Shown piece after piece: positions 40,947-47,624 of a DNA stretch of 47,624 nucleotides (position 1 is its first letter; each line of letters opens with the position of its first letter). The notes below the pieces were generated by a model that saw only the letters and a list, made by a program, of their open reading frames with translations, ran no database searches and was not told the origin of the DNA. This DNA is from Nitrososphaerota archaeon (GTDB lineage Archaea > Thermoproteota > Nitrososphaeria > Nitrososphaerales > JACPRH01): assembly GCA_023379805.1 (NCBI GenBank), contig JAMCPI010000011.1, positions 1 through 47,624 of the forward strand. Reading direction: 5' to 3'. The position numbers were made by a program, and so were the translations under genes.

Positions 40947-41513
40947 GTGGGACGATCGTATGTAAGAGCGGCCGGCTGGATTGGCGTGCTTAGCCCCCTT
41001 GTTGTTTCAGTTCTTGTCCTATCATCTATCTTAGTTTCACCGTGGTTCAGCTGGACTGAGAACGCTTTGAGTGATTTGGGGGTAAGCGGCTTGGGAGCAT
41101 TGTTGTTCAACACAGCGCTGATCACTGGAGGTGCGATGCTGATCATCTTTGCTGCAGGACTTTGGAGTGTTCTGCACGGGCGCCTCGCCCGAGTCGGATT
41201 GATGCTTCTGCTACTTGATGGAGCTGCGCTTAGCGCTATCGGCGTTTTTCCCGAGACTGCTGGCAGGATTCATCTTTATGTTTCAATCATGTTTTTTACG
41301 CTGCTAGTCCTGTCTCTTCTTGTTCAGGGGCTCTCGTATGCTCTTGAGATGCGTAACACTGTCACGGGGCTGTTTGGGATATTTTTAAGTCTCTTCTCAA
41401 TAGTTGTCTGGCTGTTTCAGTGGCGCGGCGTCGCTATTCCCGAAGCTGCAGCATACTTCGCGGGGGCAGTTTGGTGGATAACATTAAGCGTCAGAAGTAA
41501 CGATTTAGTATAA
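40947..41513 (+). CDS. DUF998-family membrane protein
   Basis: A 188-residue protein with six hydrophobic segments. The family hallmark is the loop SPWFSWTENALSDLGVSG (about residues 31-48), and FPETAGRIHLYVSIMFF follows at about 100. Function unknown for the family. The GTG start is 42 bases after the SDR stop; no ribosome site is clear. It may be cotranscribed with queC-SDR upstream or mobA downstream. Confidence 0.78.
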   Translation: MGRSYVRAAGWIGVLSPLVVSVLVLSSILVSPWFSWTENALSDLGVSGLGALLFNTALITGGAMLIIFAAGLWSVLHGRLARVGLMLLLLDGAALSAIGVFPETAGRIHLYVSIMFFTLLVLSLLVQGLSYALEMRNTVTGLFGIFLSLFSIVVWLFQWRGVAIPEAAAYFAGAVWWITLSVRSNDLV

Positions 41514-41539
41514 CGTAATTGTTCAGAAGTATGACGTAG

Positions 41540-42229
41540 TTGAGCTTCAGAAAGGCCCGTAGGTCTGGTGGCGGCAAGCCGAGCAGTCTCGGAGTGATTG
41601 TTCTAGCTGGGGGGAAGAGTAGCCGGCTTAGAGTCAACAAGGTTTTTCTGAATATCCGCGGTGAACCGTTGCTCAGCGAGGTTGTCCGGGTAGCTTCAGA
41701 TGTGACTGAGAGCATTATTTTGGCGATTGGAAGCGGAGATGATGAGGAGGAGTTTGCCGCAATTCTGCCAGGACGAGTGAAGATTGTGAAGGATACGGCG
41801 GAGGAGAAGGCGGCGTTATACGGTGTTTTCACTGGGCTTCAGGCCGTCGAAACCGATTTTGCAGTAGTCCTCGCAGCCGATCTTCCCTTCGTAAACTCGG
41901 AGGTTATCCGAATACTGAGTTACGAAGCCCGGGGTTTCGACCTAGCTGTCCCGAAGTGGCCCAATGGGGACATAGAGCCACTATACGCAGTCTACCGGGT
42001 GACATCTTCTCGAAAGGCGTTCAGCGACGCTATCGAAGCTGGCGGAGTTCGAATTCGAGATGCGATAGACCGGTTAGAGAAGGTGAATTATGTTCCGGTG
42101 GACCGTTTCCTACAGGTGGATAAGTTGTTACGCTGTTTCATCAATGTGAACACTAAAGCGGATCTGGAGATGGTGACGACTATACTGCAAGAAGAACCAA
42201 ACAAATCTGGACGGACGAGCGTTAGATAG
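41540..42229 (+). CDS. mobA: molybdenum cofactor guanylyltransferase (MobA-like)
   Basis: Nucleotidyltransferase that attaches a nucleotide to molybdopterin. The GT-A-type N-terminal loop IVLAGGKSSRL (20-30), then KVFLNIRGEPLLSEVV, ADLPFVNSEVI and VPKWPNGDIEPLYAVY are the MobA pattern. Residues 1-18 precede the usual start; TTG 41540 is the only early start, while GTG 41594 begins directly at VIVLAGG. Followed by moeA and mobB, which supports molybdenum/tungsten cofactor work over other sugar or CTP transferases. Confidence 0.87.
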   Translation: MSFRKARRSGGGKPSSLGVIVLAGGKSSRLRVNKVFLNIRGEPLLSEVVRVASDVTESIILAIGSGDDEEEFAAILPGRVKIVKDTAEEKAALYGVFTGLQAVETDFAVVLAADLPFVNSEVIRILSYEARGFDLAVPKWPNGDIEPLYAVYRVTSSRKAFSDAIEAGGVRIRDAIDRLEKVNYVPVDRFLQVDKLLRCFINVNTKADLEMVTTILQEEPNKSGRTSVR

Positions 42230-42256
42230 GTAGGAAGGAAGGAGAGAGTAGGCAGT

Positions 42257-43549
42257 TTGAAGAGTCAGCGTCTGCAGAAACGTTTTTTCAAGTTAATCAG
42301 TTTAGAGGATGCGCTTGGCAGAATTGAGCAGGCTACTAAGGATCAGCCTCGTGAAGTAGAGGTGGTGGGTACAGTTCACTGTCTAGGCAGAGTTTTAGCT
42401 GAAGATGTTGTAGCTGATACTGATTTACCGGATCATAACTGTGCAGCTATGGATGGCTTTGCTGTAAACACTAGAGATATTCAGGATGCTTCTGACCGGA
42501 ATCCTGTCAGGCTCACGATAAATGGGGAACTCTTCCCATCGGATCACCCTACCGATGCCTCGATCAGGCGCGGCGAAACGATGTACGTGACCTGTGGCGC
42601 GCCGATTCCGAAAGGAGCTAACGCGGTGTTGAAGATAGAGAACGCCCGTCAAAAGAAGAACAATGCTATTGTTGTTCAAATGCCGCTTGAGCCTAACCGC
42701 AACATCTGCTTGGTTGGTGAAGATGTTGAGAAGCAGAATCTTGTTTTGCCGAGGAATAGGTTGATTCGGCCTCAGGATATTGGGCTTCTCACTGCGTTAA
42801 ACCGGGTGACGGTTAAGGTCTTCAGAAGGCCTCGTGTCGCGGTAATATCAGTAGGAGATGAACTTGCTCAACCATTCAAAGCTACACCGAATATGATTGT
42901 TAACAACAACGCCTACATCATCACCAGCCTCATTGAAGCCTTCTACGGCGAACCGCTCATTGTCGGAATTGCTCGAGATAATGTGGAAGATATCTCTCAG
43001 AAGATTAATGCAGCGGCTCGCCAAGCTGACATTGTTGTCACGATCGCCGGTTGCTCAGTAGGTGTGAGGGACTTTGTACCCGATGCGGTTGAAGAAATAG
43101 GTGGAAGTGACGGTGGAGTTGTTTTTCAGGGGATCGCGCTTAGCGCCGGTAAGGTCAGTGGCTTCGGGTTGGTTCATGGTAAACCGGTTGTGATGCTTCC
43201 GGGTCACGTGGGATCGACTGTAGCCTCGTTTTGTCTGCTGGTTCTTCCGCTTCTGAACCGTCAGCTGGGCTTGGGTTTCGCTGATTATCTGCCGGTTGTT
43301 AGGTGTGTGCTTGATGAGCCTGTTAGGCCCGGTAAACCTGGGATTGAGGTGGTGTTACCGGTGAAGATGTATAGGCGTGGCGGGGAGCACCACGCGGTTC
43401 CGATGAGGAGACCGCTGTCAGTTCTGAAGAATCTGGTTGACGCGAACGGTTTCGCGTTGATCCAGCCTGGTGTCGCTCTGGATGCGGGGGCTGGTGTAGA
43501 TGTTAAGGTTTACAGCGGTCTTGAATTCTACGCTATGCGGGAGCAGTGA
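42257..43549 (+). CDS. moeA: molybdopterin molybdenumtransferase (MoeA)
   Basis: Inserts molybdate or tungstate into adenylylated molybdopterin. Signatures: ADTDLPDHNCAAMDGFAV (about 55-72), VTCGAPIPKGANAVLKIE, GDELAQP (family GDEL), NNNAYI and LSAGKVSGFG, and a C-terminal domain IV (VLPVKMYRRGGEHHAVPM). 430 residues is standard length without a fused periplasmic-binding domain. TTG start with a purine-rich GGAAGGAGAG 15-20 bases upstream. Middle gene of mobA-moeA-mobB. No molybdoenzyme is encoded in the window. Confidence 0.93.
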   Translation: MKSQRLQKRFFKLISLEDALGRIEQATKDQPREVEVVGTVHCLGRVLAEDVVADTDLPDHNCAAMDGFAVNTRDIQDASDRNPVRLTINGELFPSDHPTDASIRRGETMYVTCGAPIPKGANAVLKIENARQKKNNAIVVQMPLEPNRNICLVGEDVEKQNLVLPRNRLIRPQDIGLLTALNRVTVKVFRRPRVAVISVGDELAQPFKATPNMIVNNNAYIITSLIEAFYGEPLIVGIARDNVEDISQKINAAARQADIVVTIAGCSVGVRDFVPDAVEEIGGSDGGVVFQGIALSAGKVSGFGLVHGKPVVMLPGHVGSTVASFCLLVLPLLNRQLGLGFADYLPVVRCVLDEPVRPGKPGIEVVLPVKMYRRGGEHHAVPMRRPLSVLKNLVDANGFALIQPGVALDAGAGVDVKVYSGLEFYAMREQ

Positions 43550-43560
43550 TCTAGGAGCAG

Positions 43561-44094
43561 ATGAAGATTCTCTCGGTTATCGGCAGTAGCAAGTCCGGTA
43601 AGACCGCTACTGTGGAGTATCTTATCGCTAAGTTAACTGAGCGAGGGTTAAACATTGGATCAGCCAAACATGTTCACCACCCCAACTTCACTATTGATGT
43701 GGAGGGCAAAGACACCTGGAGACACGCTAAGGCGGGGGCTACAAGAGTTGTTTGTGTAGCAGAGAATGAGGTTACGGTTTTTCGGAAAGAGCATGGGCCG
43801 GATTACACGTTGGAGAAGCTTGAAGATCTCTTCAAAGATGGTGGATTTGACCTGATCATACTTGAAGGTTTTCACTGGCTCCTCACTAAACGAGAAGATG
43901 TCGTCAAAATAGTGTCGGCCAACGACGCAGCAGATGTTGAACGACTCCTAAACGGGACTAGCCCGCCGATTATCGCTATAACAGGACGGGTTTCCAACGA
44001 AGAGAAAGGGCCTTTGCACGGAATACCTGTAATCAACGTGAAGCAGAACGGCGAGCAGCTAGTCAAGTTGGTCTTAGAACAGTTCAATCTCTGA
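43561..44094 (+). CDS. mobB: molybdopterin-guanine dinucleotide biosynthesis adaptor (MobB)
   Basis: P-loop GTPase-like partner of MobA/MoeA. Walker A GSSKSGKTA (8-16), SAKHVHHPNFTIDVEGKDTW (34-53) and HAKAGATRV, and LIILEGFHW are classic MobB features. The ATG is 11 bases after moeA with AGGAG four bases before it, so it is clearly in the same operon. 177 residues, full length. Confidence 0.92.
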   Translation: MKILSVIGSSKSGKTATVEYLIAKLTERGLNIGSAKHVHHPNFTIDVEGKDTWRHAKAGATRVVCVAENEVTVFRKEHGPDYTLEKLEDLFKDGGFDLIILEGFHWLLTKREDVVKIVSANDAADVERLLNGTSPPIIAITGRVSNEEKGPLHGIPVINVKQNGEQLVKLVLEQFNL

Positions 44095-44097
44095 CAG

Positions 44098-44107
44098 TTA
44101 TTTTTTT
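44098..44107 (+). terminator. T-rich terminator after mobB
   Basis: TTATTTTTTT begins four bases after the mobB stop. Archaeal transcription commonly ends at such U-runs without a hairpin, and the next gene is convergent. Confidence 0.4.
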
Positions 44108-44133
44108 ACTGGACACATTTTTTCCGAGAACGT

Positions 44134-46038
44134 TTAGTGTGGCGGAAGCATCTTTCTGATCTCAGATCTTAGAAGGTCGCTTATCTTTTTGCCGTCGGCT
44201 TTGCCGCGTACCTTGGCCATTACTCGACCCATTAGTAGGCTGAACGCAGCATCGCCTTTCTCTTCGACGAATCCTTTGTTTTCGGCTAATACTTGTTGTA
44301 CTACCTTTAGAAGTTCTTGATCGTTGATGGCGGTTAACCCTAGTTTTGCAGCGGCTTCTTCGACGCTGCCGGCTTCACGTCGTAGGATTAAGCCAAGTAT
44401 TTCTGGAACTGCTTCTTTTGAGATTCGTCCTTGATCGAGTTGTGTGAAGAGTGATTTGAGTAGGCTACTGGTTAACGTAGAGGTGTCCAGTCCTTCTCTG
44501 GATAGGTTGACTAGCGTCTCGGTGAGGGTGGCTGCGATGAAGCTGGGGGAGACCTTTGTTTCGGCAGTAATCTGCTCAAACAGCTCAAAGTAGGGTGTGT
44601 CGTATACTTGGAGTGCGAGTTTTCTGCTAAGCGAGTATTTTGACATGTACTCCTCTATCTGTTCGTTCCAAGGCTTCGGAACCTCCTTTCTCAGTGTCTC
44701 AATTAGGTCTGGAGAGAGAGGTATTGGCGGGATATCGGTTTCAGGGTACATTCTTGCTGCTCCTGGTCTTGGCCTGATGAACCTTGTTTTGCCGTCAGGT
44801 GTCGCAGCGCGTGTCTCGGCGAGCACTCCTTTGAAGGCGTCTCGCATTCTCTGTAGTACTGCTTCACAGGCTTGGTGTAGCTTTCTATCTTCACCTGATA
44901 GTAGGAGGAAACCGTCCTGCTCAGCCAGCTGGAGATGCTGCCTCAACAGGTCTATCTCTGCGGCGGTGACCCCGTATCCTGGTAGCTCATCTGAGTGCAT
45001 TAGCCCGCCGAGGCCGAAGAAGCGTGCTACATCAGCTAGTTCTCGGCCCAGTCTGACATCAGGGTAGGGTTCTAGACCCAGTAGGCCTGCGGTTCCTTTC
45101 AACGGTATTGCTCTTATGTGTTCATCGCGTTTTAATGCCCGTTGCAGAACGGTGCTTCCGGTTTCTTTGAACAAGTTTGTTACGTCAATAGGCTCGACGT
45201 TGTAAACGTTGGGTGAGAGCCTTCTTTTTTCAAGCTCCTCTTTGATGCGGATAATCCCTATCTGTCTTTGAGCCTCGTATTCAACCACTTTTTCGAGCAA
45301 ATCCAGTTTCTGGACGCCTTTCACCTCGACCACGGCGCCGCCTTGAACTGAGACGTTGATGTCTTGACGAATTGTTCCCAGTCCACGTGAGACTAGGCGT
45401 GTTGAGCGTAGAAGCCTGCCTAGTGTTAAGGCGACCTCTAAGATATCTTTGGGTGTTCCAGTCACCGGGGCTAGAGCGATTTCAACCAGCGGAACTGTTA
45501 GGCGATCCAGGCTGTATCCGCGTACTCCTCCGGCCTCAGCGATTAGGCGGGCTGCATCCTCTTCAAGGCAGATGGTTTGGACGCCTACCTGTTTGCTTCC
45601 AACTTTAAGATCGCCTCCGAGGGCGGCGATTAGGGTGCGTTGGAAGCCTGTTGTGTTTGAGCCATCTATCACTATTTTCCGCATTACGTGTAGCTCGTCC
45701 ACTGTTTGGGAGTTGAGGGCGAGCGCGATTATGAGTACCGTGCGGATGGCCTCGGGGTTTAATGGGTGAGGAGGCTCCTCATCGGCTTCAACTAGGCAGG
45801 CTGAGTATTGTCCTGCGTCGTACTTGATTGTGAGTCCTTTAGCGAACTCGAATCTTGCCGCGGGATCTACTTCGCCTAGCTCGCTTTGTGTTGGCCTGAG
45901 CCGGCGGTAGATTGTATATCTGAAGTCCTTCTCCTCGAACTTTGCGCAGCTGCAGAACAGCTTTGTCTGGGTGTTGAGCTGCTGATGGATTTCAAGCCCA
46001 ACCTTCAAACCTATCTTTTCAGGATCTAGGTCGCTCAA
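44134..46038 (-). CDS. gatE: glutamyl-tRNA(Gln) amidotransferase subunit E (GatE)
   Basis: Archaea-specific transamidase subunit that binds tRNA(Gln) and activates misacylated Glu. The N-terminal GatB-like catalytic cradle is clear (VGLEIHQQLNTQTKLFCSC, residues 14-32, and EADEEPPHP, VMRKIVIDGSNTTGFQRT, ICLEEDAAR), an AspRS-like insertion follows near 280-400, then the YqeY tail domain (GRVMAKVRGKADGKKISDLL). 634 residues is the usual size. Four-base overlap with gatD, its obligate partner; the operon implies Gln-tRNA is made indirectly here. Confidence 0.95.
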   Translation of the reverse strand: MSDLDPEKIGLKVGLEIHQQLNTQTKLFCSCAKFEEKDFRYTIYRRLRPTQSELGEVDPAARFEFAKGLTIKYDAGQYSACLVEADEEPPHPLNPEAIRTVLIIALALNSQTVDELHVMRKIVIDGSNTTGFQRTLIAALGGDLKVGSKQVGVQTICLEEDAARLIAEAGGVRGYSLDRLTVPLVEIALAPVTGTPKDILEVALTLGRLLRSTRLVSRGLGTIRQDINVSVQGGAVVEVKGVQKLDLLEKVVEYEAQRQIGIIRIKEELEKRRLSPNVYNVEPIDVTNLFKETGSTVLQRALKRDEHIRAIPLKGTAGLLGLEPYPDVRLGRELADVARFFGLGGLMHSDELPGYGVTAAEIDLLRQHLQLAEQDGFLLLSGEDRKLHQACEAVLQRMRDAFKGVLAETRAATPDGKTRFIRPRPGAARMYPETDIPPIPLSPDLIETLRKEVPKPWNEQIEEYMSKYSLSRKLALQVYDTPYFELFEQITAETKVSPSFIAATLTETLVNLSREGLDTSTLTSSLLKSLFTQLDQGRISKEAVPEILGLILRREAGSVEEAAAKLGLTAINDQELLKVVQQVLAENKGFVEEKGDAAFSLLMGRVMAKVRGKADGKKISDLLRSEIRKMLPPH

Positions 46039-47372
46039 TCTTTAGGCCTCCGTTCAATCGGTGAGCGAGCAATATACTCGCCCGCGATGTTCTGCAGCAT
46101 CAGCGTCTTGGCTTCCTCAGCTGTCTTGGTGTTGCCCAGCGCCCACATCATCTTGACTAGCGCTGTCTCCGGGAACATATCGTCAAGCGGTGTGACACCG
46201 CGTCTAAGCAGATCTCGCCCAGTGTCGTACACGGTTAGTCTTACTCTACCCCAGATGCATTGAGAGGTCATTCCAACAAGAAGACCGTGCTCTGTTGCTC
46301 GTGCAACTGCGTCGTAGCACTGTTCACTCACATGACCGAGGCCTGTTCCTTCTAGAACGATGCCGCGGTATCCTGAGTCTACAAGGTAATCGATTATTTT
46401 CGGGTCGAAGCTCGGGTGGAACTTGATTAAAGCAACCTTTTTTTCAAACCGGTATCTTGCTTTGAAGCTCCGCTGCGGCTTATTTTTAGCTGGCAGGTCT
46501 TTATGGATTACTTCGAGTTCTCCGTTTCTGACGTAGGCTGCGGGTGAGGTGTCTATTGATTCGAAGGCGTCTCTGCGGCTGGTGTGGTTCTTCCGTATTC
46601 GGGTGCCTATGTGTAGAGCGACGGCTTCATCATCTATTGTGTGGTGCATTGAAACGTAAACGCCTGAAAACGGGGCCTTTGCAGCGGTTGTAACTGCGCC
46701 TATCAGGTTTAGCGCGGCGTCGGAGGAAGGTCTGTCAGTTGATCTTTGAGAGCCTACTAAAACAATCGGGATTGGGGTGCCTGCTAATGCGAAGCTTAGT
46801 GCGGCGGCGGAGTAGCCCATTGTGTCTGTTCCGTGGGCTATTACGATGCCGTCGTAGCTGTCTCTAATCATCTCGGCTGTTTTTTCAGCGATTTTTTCCC
46901 AATGGTCGGCGTTGATGTGTTCACTGTAGACGTTGAAGAGGAGCTCAGTGTGTATCTGGGCGTACTTCGCTATCTCGGGTACTACGAGGTAGAGTTCTTC
47001 AGCGGAGAATTGAGGGTGGACTCCGCCCGTTCGATAGTCAACGCGGCTGGCGATTGTGCCTCCTGTTCCTAGGATAACGACCTTTGGTAGCTGTGGGTCA
47101 AGTTTAGGAGTTTCAGGGCGCTTAAAGGCTGGAGAAGTACTCTTGGCGATCCAGCGGATTTCAAGTATATCGTTTACTTGGAGACCGATGTTGTAGCCGT
47201 TTTTAAGCTTCAAAACAATGTGTTGCTCATCAGCATGCTCGTATCTAGGCATCAAAGAGCCTTCAACAGTCATCCTTGTCGTTTTAACCTCGACTAAATC
47301 TCCGATGGACACCCCGGATTTCTTTAACAGTTCCAGCGAGGTTCCCCGGTATCCTTGAAGCTCCGCCACCAA
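46035..47372 (-). CDS. gatD: glutamyl-tRNA(Gln) amidotransferase subunit D (GatD)
   Basis: Type I asparaginase-like subunit that frees ammonia from glutamine for GatE. Asparaginase motifs are LGTGGTIASR (101-110, with the catalytic Thr pair region) and AHGTDTMGYS (179-188), plus DRPSSDAALN. An N-terminal SH3-like domain of about 75 residues precedes them. 445 residues, full length. The start is TTG 47372 or GTG 47369. AAAGGTTTAA at 47411-47420 lies about 43 bases upstream as the likely TATA box. Confidence 0.95.
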   Translation of the reverse strand: MVAELQGYRGTSLELLKKSGVSIGDLVEVKTTRMTVEGSLMPRYEHADEQHIVLKLKNGYNIGLQVNDILEIRWIAKSTSPAFKRPETPKLDPQLPKVVILGTGGTIASRVDYRTGGVHPQFSAEELYLVVPEIAKYAQIHTELLFNVYSEHINADHWEKIAEKTAEMIRDSYDGIVIAHGTDTMGYSAAALSFALAGTPIPIVLVGSQRSTDRPSSDAALNLIGAVTTAAKAPFSGVYVSMHHTIDDEAVALHIGTRIRKNHTSRRDAFESIDTSPAAYVRNGELEVIHKDLPAKNKPQRSFKARYRFEKKVALIKFHPSFDPKIIDYLVDSGYRGIVLEGTGLGHVSEQCYDAVARATEHGLLVGMTSQCIWGRVRLTVYDTGRDLLRRGVTPLDDMFPETALVKMMWALGNTKTAEEAKTLMLQNIAGEYIARSPIERRPKD

Positions 47373-47410
47373 TGCTTAGCTTACCGTGGAAAGCCCTCTT
47401 CTACGCAGAA

Positions 47411-47420
47411 TTAAACCTTT
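47411..47420 (-). promoter_or_regulatory. TATA-like box for gatD-gatE
   Basis: Minus-strand AAAGGTTTAA is centred about 43 bases before the gatD start, predicting a leader near 15 bases. The remaining plus-strand sequence to the window end (47421-47624) shows no gene I can support. Confidence 0.4.
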
Positions 47421-47624
47421 AACAAAAAATAGGCTGTTTACAAGCAGCACCCTCGCTGTCACAGTTCAAAGAAGAGATATCTTTACAAGTAGAACAAGTT
47501 AGATGCAGTTGGAGCTGTTCAGCTTCTTCTAACCTGCTGACCCTCATCTGCAAGTTTGTCTTGGATTCAAGAGTGTGTTCTGAATAGTTGTATGCGGAAA
47601 CAGGTTGCTGTGCAGATATGGTTA

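Noticed and set aside
47593-47624. Possible start of a plus-strand gene at the right edge (ATG then RKQVAVQIWL)
   Set aside because: Only 11 codons are visible, with no promoter or ribosome site of note.

Overview
This is archaeal chromosome, about half G+C. Archaeal genes are visible directly: TFB, a TFE-beta/RPC34-like factor, Gar1, SRP19, eS8, RpoP/Rpb12, GatD and GatE, archaeal tyrosyl-tRNA synthetase, Trm1, a family B DNA polymerase, and the archaeal pantoate kinase/phosphopantothenate synthetase route to CoA. A full SMC-ScpA-ScpB operon together with a TFE-beta-like protein fits a TACK lineage outside the Sulfolobales (Nitrososphaerota, Caldarchaeia or Bathyarchaeia type); this placement is inference. 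Many genes have a TATA-like box 28-31 bases before the start codon, which implies leaderless mRNAs, and GTG/TTG starts are frequent.

Layout. 0.3-2.8 kb: three-gene CoA operon (pantoate kinase, phosphopantothenate synthetase, PanB). 3.0-7.8 kb: smc-scpA-scpB. 7.8-9.8 kb: eS8, SRP19 and Trm1. 9.8-12.2 kb, minus strand: Gar1, TFB, TFE-beta-like, FtsJ/RrmJ methyltransferase. 12.4-14.4 kb: a winged-helix regulator, a small possibly frameshifted gene behind a strong palindrome, and uS10. 14.5-15.9 kb: a dihydrolipoamide-dehydrogenase-like flavoprotein with a His-rich tail.

16.0-29.8 kb is almost entirely on the minus strand and looks like a cell-surface module. It contains a prepilin peptidase, a DUF5658-like membrane protein, a secreted beta-sandwich-repeat protein, an operon of three small membrane proteins (two of them paralogues), a 927-residue membrane-anchored repeat protein with an odd Gly/acidic cytoplasmic tail, and a six-gene type IV pilus operon (secretion ATPase, two half-size platform proteins, three class III pilin-like proteins). 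I regard this module as the best candidate for an undescribed system. An AbrB-type regulator sits between its halves and a secreted single-TM protein is divergent from the pilus operon.

30.6-33.9 kb: RpoP (a small gene easily missed), a polyprenyl-phosphate sugar transferase that seems to start at CTG, a DegT-family sugar aminotransferase, and TyrRS. 34.0-36.4 kb: small membrane proteins plus genes broken by in-frame stops or a one-base frameshift. 36.4-39.0 kb: PolB. 39.1-44.1 kb, plus strand: a small membrane protein behind GTAACA-type inverted repeats, queC, an SDR, a DUF998 protein, and mobA-moeA-mobB for the molybdenum cofactor. 44.1-47.4 kb: gatD-gatE. I found no tRNA, rRNA, CRISPR array, transposase or integrase.
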